This document shows positions 16,509 through 24,268 of a stretch of 64,000 nucleotides of DNA, piece by piece. A model generated the notes under the pieces. That model made no database searches. It saw nothing but the letters and a program-made list of their open reading frames with translations, and was not told the origin of the DNA. The position numbers were made by a program, and so were the translations under genes. The stretch's first letter is position 1. Every line of letters begins with the position of its first letter. This stretch comes from Myxococcota bacterium (GTDB lineage: Bacteria > Myxococcota_A > UBA9160 > UBA4427): positions 1,178,001 through 1,242,000 of the forward strand of contig JAWKRT010000002.1 in the NCBI GenBank assembly GCA_041389495.1. The letters run 5' to 3'.

Positions 16509-17840
16509 ATGCCGACGTTCCAGCAGTGGGTGAACTTCCCCGACCGCGACGGCCGCATCGGCAGCGTGGCCGTGACGCGCGCGGACTTCGTCGACGGCGA
16601 CGTGCCCTCGACGAGCCGGATGGGGCGCGTCGTCTACGTGCGCGCGCGCTTCCGGCGCAACGAGTCGGGCGGGGTCGCGAAGCTCGAGATCATTCCCGAC
16701 GGCGACAACGCTCGCTATTCGCTGCGCGAGCGGAGCAGCCACGCGGGCATCTTCGTGCCGTCCGCGCAGCGCGGCGTGCGCATCGCGCGCGACGGGCGCG
16801 CGCGCTTCCGCGTCACGCTCCCGCCGGCGGGCGGCGACAAGTTCCGCTTCCGCGCGCGCAACCCCGCGACGGGCCACACCGTCGACTGCGACGTCGAGAT
16901 CGAGACGCGGCGCAAGCTCTTCTTCCAGCTGATCCGCATGCGGCGCGCGCGCAAGATCACCGCCGCACACGCGCGCCGCTTCGAGGACCGCTTCTGGGAC
17001 ACGGGCTCGAAGCTCTACCTGAAGCTCGAGGAGCTCGCGACCGGCCGCACGATCCCGAACCTCGTGAACTTCGACGACACGATCCAGTCGGTCGCCGACC
17101 GCGTGAAGCGCGACGCGCGCGGCCAGTACGACGCGTCGCGCGCGCCGTTCTCGTTCGTCGTCGTCTTCGTCAACCGCAACTGCATCCAGGGCACGGAGAA
17201 CGGCAGCCAGCGCGCGACGAACGGCGGCGGCGCGCTGCAGATCCAGACGAACGACCCGCTCTTCCACTACGCCGACCCGTCCGTCGGCTACTACAACCGC
17301 GTGACGTGGACGCCCGACGGCGGCCCGCCCGAGGTCGTGCCGCGGAGCGCCATCACGGTCGTCGACAAGTGGACGCTCTCGATCGACGCGTCGGCGCTCG
17401 CGTCGGGGCCCGGGCGGCTGCGCTGGTCGCTCAAGGTGGTCGAGATCGAGGGGATGGGGCTGTCGCTGCCGACGGAGAACCTGTGCACGGTCGCCTCGCG
17501 TTCGCTCGACGCGACGGTGCCGAGCCGCGAGATGCTGAACGTGATCGTGCACGAGGTCGGCCACAAGATCGGCATGGTGCCCGGGCCGCAGGGCGACCCC
17601 GACCTCGACCGCCAACCCAAGTACTACGACGGGCGCGGGCACAGCGGCGGGCACTGCCACTTCGGCGCGCCGCTGCTCGCCAACTACATGGCCGCGGGCA
17701 ACCCGTCCATCGACCCGCGCTGCACGATGTTCGGCGACACGAGCTCGGACACCGACCGGTTCTGCCGCTACTGCCTGCGCTCGGTGCGCCGGCTCGACGT
17801 GAGCCCCGCGCGCAAGCAGGGCCTGCGGCGGCAGTTCTGA
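16509..17840 (+). CDS. Candidate T6SS effector: metzincin-like zinc metallopeptidase
   Basis: A 443-residue protein starting at ATG 16509, 7 bases after AGGAGG (16496-16501). The C-terminal domain has a zinc peptidase motif HEVGHKIG at residues 348-355 (H348, E349, H352). A His followed by Cys (H382-C383) comes about 30 residues later, then C405-T-M407 and C419-R-Y-C422. This order (HExxHxxG, His-Cys, CxM, CxxC) is the arrangement of archaemetzincins, with the third zinc ligand displaced by an insertion, M407 as possible Met-turn and four Cys as a second metal site. Residues 1-135 look like beta-sandwich strands, followed by a helical segment. No signal peptide. Position after VgrG, adaptor and PAAR-like tip supports an effector; the target is unknown. 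Confidence 0.72.
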   Translation: MPTFQQWVNFPDRDGRIGSVAVTRADFVDGDVPSTSRMGRVVYVRARFRRNESGGVAKLEIIPDGDNARYSLRERSSHAGIFVPSAQRGVRIARDGRARFRVTLPPAGGDKFRFRARNPATGHTVDCDVEIETRRKLFFQLIRMRRARKITAAHARRFEDRFWDTGSKLYLKLEELATGRTIPNLVNFDDTIQSVADRVKRDARGQYDASRAPFSFVVVFVNRNCIQGTENGSQRATNGGGALQIQTNDPLFHYADPSVGYYNRVTWTPDGGPPEVVPRSAITVVDKWTLSIDASALASGPGRLRWSLKVVEIEGMGLSLPTENLCTVASRSLDATVPSREMLNVIVHEVGHKIGMVPGPQGDPDLDRQPKYYDGRGHSGGHCHFGAPLLANYMAAGNPSIDPRCTMFGDTSSDTDRFCRYCLRSVRRLDVSPARKQGLRRQF

Positions 17841-18493
17841 TGCGGCGCGGCCCGGCGAGCGGGCGGAACGGCGCGGCGTGGGCGTGGGCGATCGCCGCGG
17901 CGCTCGCGCTCGCGTCGGGCTGTGCGAGCGCCGGCGCGAGTGCGGGTGTGGGCGCGGGAGACGCCGCGGGAGGGGAGGGAGCGATGAGCGGAACGGATCC
18001 GGTCGAGGACGCGGCGGCCTTCGAGGCGGTCGATGTCGGGAGCTTCCGCGAGGCGGAGTGCTCTCCCGTGTTCGACGACGACGAGCGCGGGCTGCGCATC
18101 CGCATGCCGGCGCGCGCGGTGCTGCCCGTCGCGGGCGGCGCGTTCGAGCCCGACGCGCGGCTGCCGCTGTGCATGGCCGTGCAGATGAGCGGCCTCGAGC
18201 TGCGCGGCTACGACAGCGTGTTCGAGGCGGTGAACGTCGTCGTCGTCGACGACGCCGGCGAGAGCGTCTTCGCGGGCCGCGTCTGGCGCGACCGCACGCG
18301 CCGGCCCGCGCAGCGCCCCGAGCGCAGCGACGACGCGCTCGCCGCCGTCACGCTCACGAAGTTCTACAACCCGGATCTGCTCGAGTTCGCGGCGCTCCCG
18401 GCGCGCGCCGGGCGCTACCACGTCACCGCGCTGCTCGACGACATGAAGTCGAACACGTGCTCGGTCGAGGTCGTGCCGGAGGGCGAGGAGTGA
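17840..18493 (+). CDS. Small lipoprotein, candidate periplasmic immunity protein
   Basis: A 217-residue protein whose ATG overlaps the metallopeptidase stop (TGATG at 17838-17842). Residues 1-32 form a signal peptide ending in a lipobox (LALASGC), so it should be a membrane-anchored lipoprotein on the periplasmic side. A low-complexity Gly/Ala stretch is followed by an all-beta domain that ends in a GRYHVTALLDDMKSNTCSVE strand pair. The end of this domain is visibly related to that of the next protein (RYHFVAAIGAHTSDVVSVDVE). No family was recognised. A periplasmic partner encoded directly behind a T6SS effector is often an immunity protein, so that is the leading idea. Confidence 0.6.
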   Translation: MRRGPASGRNGAAWAWAIAAALALASGCASAGASAGVGAGDAAGGEGAMSGTDPVEDAAAFEAVDVGSFREAECSPVFDDDERGLRIRMPARAVLPVAGGAFEPDARLPLCMAVQMSGLELRGYDSVFEAVNVVVVDDAGESVFAGRVWRDRTRRPAQRPERSDDALAAVTLTKFYNPDLLEFAALPARAGRYHVTALLDDMKSNTCSVEVVPEGEE

Positions 18494-19086
18494 GCGACCG
18501 CGCGGACGCGGACGCGCGCACCGCGGAACGCCTCCCGCACTTCCGCGCCGCGCCGACGAGCCCGCGGCTCGACGACGGCGCGCTCGGCATCGCGCTCGCG
18601 ACCGACGGGGTCGTGGCGTCGCGCGACGCGCGCACGTGGCCGCTGCGCGGCGTCGTGCGCATCGCGCTGCCCGAAGGCCTCGACCGGCCCGTCGACGTGC
18701 TGCGCCGCATCGCGATCGTGATGACGCCCGAGGCGGACCGCGTGTCGCAGCCGCACCGCGTCGCCGCCGACGCCGTGCTGTTCGACGACGACGTGGTCGC
18801 GGGCGAGCGCGTCACCGCCCACTTCAACGTCGACGTCCTGCGCGCCTTCCGCCCGGTCGCGCGCCGCGACCGCTATCACTTCGTGGCCGCGATCGGCGCC
18901 CACACCTCGGACGTCGTGAGCGTGGACGTCGAGCTGCCGTGGCTCGACGAGGGCGCGGGCGCCGCCGCCGACGCGGCGGACGAAGACGCCGCGGATGCCG
19001 CGGCGGACGACGAGCCCGCGGACGACGCGGACGACGGCGACGAGGAAGCGGACGATCCGGGCTGGGAGGTCGACGACCCCGCGTGA
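18490..19086 (+). CDS. Paralogue of the upstream lipoprotein without signal peptide; candidate immunity protein or chaperone
   Basis: A 198-residue protein with GTG start at 18490, overlapping the lipoprotein stop. It has no signal peptide or membrane segment. The beta-rich middle (RPVDVLRRIAIVMTPEADRV, then FNVDVLRAFRPVARRDRYHF and VVSVDVELP) aligns by eye with the end of the lipoprotein before it (YNPDLLEF through CSVEVV), suggesting tandem duplication with different cellular location. Residues from about 160 to the end are almost entirely Asp, Glu and Ala. It is the last gene of the + strand T6SS run. Function unknown: immunity in the cytoplasm or effector chaperone are the main options. 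Confidence 0.55.
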   Translation: MSDRADADARTAERLPHFRAAPTSPRLDDGALGIALATDGVVASRDARTWPLRGVVRIALPEGLDRPVDVLRRIAIVMTPEADRVSQPHRVAADAVLFDDDVVAGERVTAHFNVDVLRAFRPVARRDRYHFVAAIGAHTSDVVSVDVELPWLDEGAGAAADAADEDAADAAADDEPADDADDGDEEADDPGWEVDDPA

Positions 19087-19108
19087 GCCGCGCGCCGAGC
19101 GCGCGTGC

Positions 19109-19175
19109 GGCCTCGCGCGGCGCGCGTCGGGCCGCGCGTCGAGCGCGTGTCGGGTTCGAGGCCGCGCGCCGCGCG
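19109..19175. terminator. Possible bidirectional terminator between convergent T6SS operons
   Basis: The 96-base gap between the two convergent T6SS gene runs contains a 13-bp perfect inverted repeat (19114-19126 with 19163-19175), and nested in it an 8-bp stem CGCGCGGC/GCCGCGCG (19114-19121 with 19131-19138). There is no T-tract on either strand, so this is a structural guess rather than a classical intrinsic terminator, and in sequence this GC-rich such repeats also arise by chance. Confidence 0.3.
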
Positions 19176-19182
19176 TCCGTCG

Positions 19183-21180
19183 TCAGGGCGCGGTGGCGCC
19201 CTCGCGACCGCCGGCGCCGCCCGCCTCCGCGCCGAGCGCGCGCTCGAGCTCGTCGGCCGCCTGCGCGAAGAGCCCGGCGGCGCGCGGCCAGTCCTCGGCG
19301 CCCATCGCCTCGTTGCCCTCGGCGAGCAGGAACGGCGCGCGCCCCGCGTCGCCGCCGCGCTCGCGCAGCGCCTCGATGGCGCGTTCGGCGCGCAGCTTCG
19401 GCCGCGCGGCGGCGGCGATCGCGGCGGCGTTCTCGAAGTCGGCGCTCGCGGTCGCGAAGAGGCCGCGCGCCGCGCGGAAGTCGCCCGCGCGCTGCGCGCG
19501 TTCGCCGCGCACGAGGCCGAGCTTCGCGGTGCGGTAGGCGCGCAGGTAGGTGGCGTCGTCGAGGCCCGGCCCGTCGGCGGCCTCGTCCGCGGCGCGCGCG
19601 CTCGCGTGGGCTTCGTTCGCGGCGCGCTCCCACGCCGCGGGGAGTCCGCGCTCGAGCTCCGCGGCGGTGGCGAGTGCGCTCGCTCCGCGCGCGGCGCGGG
19701 CGGCGCGCGCGTCGGCGAGCGCGCAGCCGGCGGCCGTCGGCGCCTGACCGAGCTTCGCGATGTCGTCGCTCAGCGCCGTCCACGCGTCGCCCGCGACCTC
19801 GGGCGCGCCGGCCTCGACGAGCCGCGCGCCCGCCTCGCGCGCGCGCGCGAGCGACGCCTCGGTCTGCGCGGCGAGCGCTTCGTCGGCGACGATCTCGCAC
19901 GCGTCGTCGAGCGCGGCCCGCGCGTCCGCGAAGCGCTGCTGCGCGAACGAGAGCTTCTGCGCGTCGCCCTCGGCGGCGCCGGCTTCGAGCGTCTGCTCGC
20001 CGCGCATGAGGTCGTCGGTCGCCTTCGAGACGAGGAGCTCGGCGCGCTCGACGACGGGCCCGAGCGCCGCGGCGCCGATCGCCGCGTCGGGGCCGAGGTC
20101 GGCCGCGGCGCGCACGGCGGCGAGCGCGCGCTCGCGGTGCGCGCGGGTCGTCTCGCGCGCCTCCGCCGCCGCCTCGCGCAGCGATGCGAGCTCGCGCGAG
20201 CGGAAGAGCGCATAGGCGCCGCCGGCGAGCGCGAGCAGCAGGACCAGTGCCGCCGCGATCGCCCACGGCGGCGGCCCCGCGTGGCGCGGCTGCGCGACGG
20301 GTGCGGGCGCCGCGGCCTCGCGCAGCGCGGCGCGCATCTCGGCGGCGCTCGCATAGCGATCGTCGGGCGCGATGCGCAGCGCGCGCCGCAGCACGTCCTG
20401 GACGGCGCGCGGCACGCCCGCCTCCTTCGGGAAGCGGACGTCGAACTCGGAGCGGTTCATGACGAGGCTGCCGATGTACATCAGCACCTCCATGCCGCTC
20501 GTCGAGTCGATCGACTCGACGTGGTCGTACACGACGTTGCCGGTGAGCGCCTCGTAGAGCGTGAGCGCGAGCGAGAACAGGTCGCTGCGCGCGTCGACGG
20601 GGCGGCCGCGCGCCTGCTCGGGCGACATGTAGAGCGCCGTGCCGACGGCGACGCCCGTGCGCGTCTGGCTGCTCGCCGTCTGCTCGCGCGCGATGCCGAG
20701 GTCGCCGAGGCGCGCGATGCCGCGGCTGTCGAGCAGCACGTTCGCGGGCTTGATGTCGCGGTGCACGATCTGGTTGGCGTGCAGCGCCTCGAGGCCGTCG
20801 AGCAGCCCGTCGAAGAGCCGCAGCGCCTCGTCGACGCCGAGCGGCCCGCGCTCCTTGAGCCGCATCTTGAGCGTCGGCCCGTCGACGAAGCTCATCGCGT
20901 AGTAGTAGTTGCCCGTCTCGTCGTCCTGCCCGAAGTCGTAGATCGCGACGACGTTCGGGTGCTCGATGCGCGCGAGCCAGGCGGCCTCGTTCTTGAACCG
21001 CTGGAACTCGTCGCCGCGCGCGGCCTCGGGCTTCAGCATCTTGAGCGCGAGGCGGCGGCCTGCGAACACGGGGTCGAGGTCGCGCACCTCGAAGACCCAC
21101 GCGAACGCGCCTTCGTCGACGTAGCGGACGACGTCGTAGCGGCCGATGCGCGAGAGGGATCGGGGGTCCATCGGGGTCAT
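19183..21180 (-). CDS. T6SS Ser/Thr protein kinase (PpkA/TagE type)
   Basis: A 665-residue membrane kinase; ATG 21180 overlaps the phosphatase stop (ATGA). The Hanks-type kinase domain covers about residues 14-285 with K47 in ALKML, HRDIKPAN at 140-147 and GDLG at 159-162 in place of DFG. The glycine loop DEGAFAWVF keeps a single Gly and is degenerate. A transmembrane helix lies at about 305-326 (WAIAAALVLLLALAGGAYAL), and some 335 residues of Ala-rich, probably coiled-coil helix follow, predicted outside the cytoplasm. In Pseudomonas the PpkA kinase phosphorylates the FHA protein Fha1 to start T6SS assembly; the adjacent phosphatase and FHA genes make the same role likely. Confidence 0.88.
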   Translation of the reverse strand: MTPMDPRSLSRIGRYDVVRYVDEGAFAWVFEVRDLDPVFAGRRLALKMLKPEAARGDEFQRFKNEAAWLARIEHPNVVAIYDFGQDDETGNYYYAMSFVDGPTLKMRLKERGPLGVDEALRLFDGLLDGLEALHANQIVHRDIKPANVLLDSRGIARLGDLGIAREQTASSQTRTGVAVGTALYMSPEQARGRPVDARSDLFSLALTLYEALTGNVVYDHVESIDSTSGMEVLMYIGSLVMNRSEFDVRFPKEAGVPRAVQDVLRRALRIAPDDRYASAAEMRAALREAAAPAPVAQPRHAGPPPWAIAAALVLLLALAGGAYALFRSRELASLREAAAEARETTRAHRERALAAVRAAADLGPDAAIGAAALGPVVERAELLVSKATDDLMRGEQTLEAGAAEGDAQKLSFAQQRFADARAALDDACEIVADEALAAQTEASLARAREAGARLVEAGAPEVAGDAWTALSDDIAKLGQAPTAAGCALADARAARAARGASALATAAELERGLPAAWERAANEAHASARAADEAADGPGLDDATYLRAYRTAKLGLVRGERAQRAGDFRAARGLFATASADFENAAAIAAAARPKLRAERAIEALRERGGDAGRAPFLLAEGNEAMGAEDWPRAAGLFAQAADELERALGAEAGGAGGREGATAP

Positions 21181-22094
21181 CCCTGCCAGAGGAGCCAGGC
21201 CGTCGCGAGCACGAGCAGCACCGTGACGACCGTCGTCGCGGCGGCGATGCTGCGCACGCGCGGGTCGACGCGCGGCGCGGCGGTGGTGCGCGGCAACGGC
21301 GGCACCTCGATCTCGTCCGTGCTCGCGTCGGCGCGGCTCGCGGCGCGCTCGGCGCCGGCGATCGCGACGACCTGCACGGTGACGTTGTCCGGGCCGCCGT
21401 TCGCGTTCGCGAGCGCGACGAGCGCGCGCGCCGCCTGCGCGGGCGAGCCGGCCGCGAGCGCGGGCGCGATCGCGTCGTCGTCGACGCAGCCGCAGAGCCC
21501 GTCGCTGCACAGGAGCAGCCGGTCGCCCGGCACTGTGTCGACGGCGCGCACGTCGACGAGCACCTTCGGCTCGACGCCGACCGAGCGCAGGATCTCGTTG
21601 CGGCGCGGGTGGTGCGCGGCGTCGGCGGGGTCGAGCAGGCCGCGGCGCACGAGCTCGGCGACGACGGAGTGGTCCTCGGTCAGCGCCTCGAGGCGGCCCG
21701 CGCGCAGTCGATAGGCGCGGCTGTCGCCGACGTGCGCGACGAAGGCGCCGCCGTTCGCGGCGAGCAGCAGGGCGACGCTCGTCGCGCCCATGCCGCGCAG
21801 CGAAGGATCGGCGTCGGCGGCGCGCTGCACGGCCTCGTTCGCCGCGCGGAGCGCGTCCTCGAGCAGCTGCGGCGGCGGCGCCTCGGAGCGCGCGAACTCG
21901 GCGCCGACGGTCTCGACGACGAGGTGGCTCGCCGTCGCGCCGCCCGCGTGGCCGCCCATGCCGTCGGCGAGCACGAGCAGATGCGCGCCGTCGCCGCGCG
22001 TGAACTCGCCGCACCAGTCCTCGTTGTGCGCGCGCACGCTCCCGACGTCGGTGAGCGAAGCCGTCTCGTGTCGCGCGGCGCCCGCCACCGTCAC
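21177..22094 (-). CDS. T6SS PP2C-family protein phosphatase (PppA/TagG type), membrane anchored
   Basis: A 305-residue PPM/PP2C phosphatase. The start is GTG 22094, overlapping the previous stop as GTGA. Metal-binding and family motifs seen are NED near residue 25, LADGMGGHAGG at about 42-52, GMGATSVALL, VAHVGDSRAYRL, LLCSDGL and GGPDNVTVQVV. Residues about 278-301 are hydrophobic (IAAATTVVTVLLVLATAWLL), giving a C-terminal membrane anchor that soluble PppA of Pseudomonas lacks. It should reverse the kinase signal on the FHA partners. It lies between the FHA/vWA gene and the kinase, both by 4-base overlap. Confidence 0.9.
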   Translation of the reverse strand: MTVAGAARHETASLTDVGSVRAHNEDWCGEFTRGDGAHLLVLADGMGGHAGGATASHLVVETVGAEFARSEAPPPQLLEDALRAANEAVQRAADADPSLRGMGATSVALLLAANGGAFVAHVGDSRAYRLRAGRLEALTEDHSVVAELVRRGLLDPADAAHHPRRNEILRSVGVEPKVLVDVRAVDTVPGDRLLLCSDGLCGCVDDDAIAPALAAGSPAQAARALVALANANGGPDNVTVQVVAIAGAERAASRADASTDEIEVPPLPRTTAAPRVDPRVRSIAAATTVVTVLLVLATAWLLWQG

Positions 22095-23425
22095 GCCTCC
22101 ACCCGCAGCTCGATGTCCGCGATGCGGATACGGTCGCCCGGGCGCAGCGTCGCCGTCTTCACGCGGTTGCCGTTCACGAGCGTTCCGTTGCTCGACGCGC
22201 AGTCCTCGATCTCGAGCGACCGTCCGCGGCGGTAGATGCGCGCGTGGTAGCGGCTCACGGCGGGCGACTCGAGCACGAGGTCGTTGTCCGCGAGCGCGCC
22301 GATGCGCGTCGTGCGCGCGCGCAGCGGGAGGCGCTCGCCCTTGCGCGGGCCGCTCTCGATCCGCAGCTGGCTCGCCGAGCCCTTCGCCCACGCGAACGCG
22401 CCGATGCCTCCGCCCGCCAGCGCGACGCCGACCGCCCACGGCCACCACGGCCCGCCCACTTCGGGATACGACGCGACGCGCGTCGCGCTCTGCCCCTCGA
22501 CGCGCACCACGACCTCGTGCGCCGCGCCGTCGAGGTCGGCCGGGTAGCGCACCACGTAGCTCTGCTTCATCTGGCGCAGCACGCTCGCGAAGAAGTCCGG
22601 CAGGTAGACGCTCGACGACGCCTGGAAGAACGACGCCTGCGTGCGCTTCGCGACGTGGCGCAGGGCGGAGAGGTCGGCCGCGCTGCCGCTGCCGAGGCCG
22701 ATCGCGAAGATCGGCGTGCGCGCGTCGCCGGCGGAGCCGTGGGCGAGCTCGGCGACGACGTCGGCGGTGGCCGCGCTGCCGACGTCGGCACCGTCCGAGA
22801 ACACGACGAGGAAGCTGCGGCGGGGCAGGTCGCGGCGCGCGCGCACGGCGCCGAGCGCGTGCTCGAGCGCGTCGAAGAGCCGCTTCCGCTCCGCCGGGCC
22901 CGAAGGGCCCGCGCGCTGCGCGAGCTGCTCGAGCGCCGCGCGCGCGTCGGCGCGCGGCGCGTCGAAGCTCGCGACGTCCTCGACCTCGTCGCCGAAGGCG
23001 ACGACCGCGACGCGGTCGAACTCGCCGAGGTCGTCGAGGAGGTCGAGCGCCCCCGTGCGCGCCCGCGCGAACGCGTCCGCGTCGATCGACGCGCTGACGT
23101 CGATCGCGAGCGCGCAGGCGACGCCGTGGGTCGTGGCTCCGAGCGCGCGCAGCTCGAGGTCGTCGGCCGCGATGCGCTCGCCCGCGTCGACGATCTCGAT
23201 GTCGACGGGCCGCAGGTCGTCGACCGGCTCGCCGATCGACGTCTCCGCGCGCAGGTAGAGCTCGACCGTGCGCGCGCCGTCCGGCGCGGGCACGACGTCG
23301 TCGAGGAAGAGGCGCTCGACCTTGCGCAGCGCGAACGCGCCGTCGTCGGCGGCGCGCGCGATGGCGCTCGCGACGATCGCGAGCGCGAGCGCCGGAAGCG
23401 CGCGCGGGAGGCCGTGCGCGCTCAT
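22091..23425 (-). CDS. von Willebrand A domain protein with C-terminal FHA domain
   Basis: A 444-residue membrane protein with a signal peptide (about 1-25, ending AIARA), a vWA domain with MIDAS D109-x-S111-x-S113 in AIDVSASID and D211 in FSDGAD, a transmembrane helix at about 327-346, and an FHA domain at about 355-444 with SRYH (391-394) and SSNG (411-414). The topology would put vWA in the periplasm and FHA in the cytoplasm. PpkA of Pseudomonas carries a vWA domain on its own periplasmic end; here a separate protein joins that module to a phosphothreonine reader. Likely a sensor or scaffold of the T6SS phosphorylation switch. ATG 23425 overlaps the preceding stop. Confidence 0.85.
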   Translation of the reverse strand: MSAHGLPRALPALALAIVASAIARAADDGAFALRKVERLFLDDVVPAPDGARTVELYLRAETSIGEPVDDLRPVDIEIVDAGERIAADDLELRALGATTHGVACALAIDVSASIDADAFARARTGALDLLDDLGEFDRVAVVAFGDEVEDVASFDAPRADARAALEQLAQRAGPSGPAERKRLFDALEHALGAVRARRDLPRRSFLVVFSDGADVGSAATADVVAELAHGSAGDARTPIFAIGLGSGSAADLSALRHVAKRTQASFFQASSSVYLPDFFASVLRQMKQSYVVRYPADLDGAAHEVVVRVEGQSATRVASYPEVGGPWWPWAVGVALAGGGIGAFAWAKGSASQLRIESGPRKGERLPLRARTTRIGALADNDLVLESPAVSRYHARIYRRGRSLEIEDCASSNGTLVNGNRVKTATLRPGDRIRIADIELRVEA

Positions 23426-24057
23426 GACCCTTCGATGGTGCGGAAGCGGAACGTCGAGCGTCCGAGGCGCACCGCGTCGCCGTCCTTCAGCTCGCTCCCG
23501 TCGACCGGCTCGCCGTTCACGAACGTCGGGTTCTGCTCGGCGAGCGAGGCGATCACGAAGAGGCCGTGGTCGTGCACGATCTCCGCGTGCTCGCGCGAGA
23601 ACTTGAGGCTCTGGCTGCGGAACACGACGTCGCACTGCTCGCCGCGTCCGAGCTTGTTGCGCCCGTCGCGCAGCGCGTAGAGCTCGCCCTCCTCTTCGCC
23701 CTCGATGCCGACGAGCACGCCGCACACGCTGCCGCCGAGCGTCGGGATGCGGTGGTACTCGGTCTCGGCCGCGCTCGTGTTGCCACCCGCGGCGGGCGGG
23801 CGCGGTGCGGGCGGCATAGCGGGGGCCGGCGCCGCCGGGCGCGCGGCGGGAGCGACGGCGGGCGGTGCGATCGGCGGAGGCGCGACGGGTGCGGAAGGAG
23901 GGGCTGCGGGCGGGGGGGAGGCGGGAGCGGGCAGGTCGACCGCGCGCATCTGGACCGTCGGATCGCTGCGCTCGCGCGGGCGCGTGCGCGCGCCGCGCCG
24001 CCCGCGCTGCGGGCGGGGCTCGCCCTTCAGGCGATCGATCCAGTCGCGAAGTCCCAC
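23422..24057 (-). CDS. FHA-domain protein (Fha1/TagH-like) of the T6SS switch
   Basis: A 211-residue cytoplasmic protein in which an N-terminal short helix (LRDWIDRLKGEP) is followed by a Pro/Ala-rich linker and a C-terminal FHA domain (about 120-211) with LGRGEQCDVVF, SREHAEIV and NPTFVNGEPVDG. FHA domains bind phosphothreonine; in Pseudomonas Fha1 is the kinase target that promotes T6SS assembly. The start was set at GTG 24057 because AGGAG lies 9 bases upstream; the frame also allows an ATG at 24192 that would add 45 Arg-rich residues of no recognisable kind. The stop overlaps the next gene. A gap of 211 bases to the transglycosylase gene could hold a promoter. Confidence 0.8.
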   Translation of the reverse strand: MGLRDWIDRLKGEPRPQRGRRGARTRPRERSDPTVQMRAVDLPAPASPPPAAPPSAPVAPPPIAPPAVAPAARPAAPAPAMPPAPRPPAAGGNTSAAETEYHRIPTLGGSVCGVLVGIEGEEEGELYALRDGRNKLGRGEQCDVVFRSQSLKFSREHAEIVHDHGLFVIASLAEQNPTFVNGEPVDGSELKDGDAVRLGRSTFRFRTIEGS

Positions 24058-24229
24058 GGCGGCGCGCTCCTCGCTCCTCGTTCGGGGTGCGGACACGGGC
24101 TCCGTCGGCGCGTCCGGGCGCGCGGTCGGCCGCGTTCGTGGCGCGCGCGCGGCCCGCATCCGGTGCTCCGGCAGGACGGCCCACCATACCACGCAGCCCG
24201 CGCAAGTCCGCGATTTCGGTAGCGGTCCC

Positions 24230-24243
24230 GGGCCGTTCGGCCC
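24230..24243 (-). terminator. Short hairpin downstream of the FHA-transglycosylase gene
   Basis: A 5-bp GC stem with a 4-base loop (GGGCC, GTTC, GGCCC on the + strand) lies 26-39 bases after the stop of the transglycosylase gene on the - strand. There is no T-run, so termination here is only a possibility. Confidence 0.22.
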
Positions 24244-24268
24244 CCGCCTTGCGGCCGTGCGCAGGCGC

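Noticed and set aside
24058..24192. Long N-terminal extension of the FHA protein to ATG 24192
   Set aside because: The extra residues are Arg/Pro-rich and not protein-like, and a good ribosome binding site serves GTG 24057.
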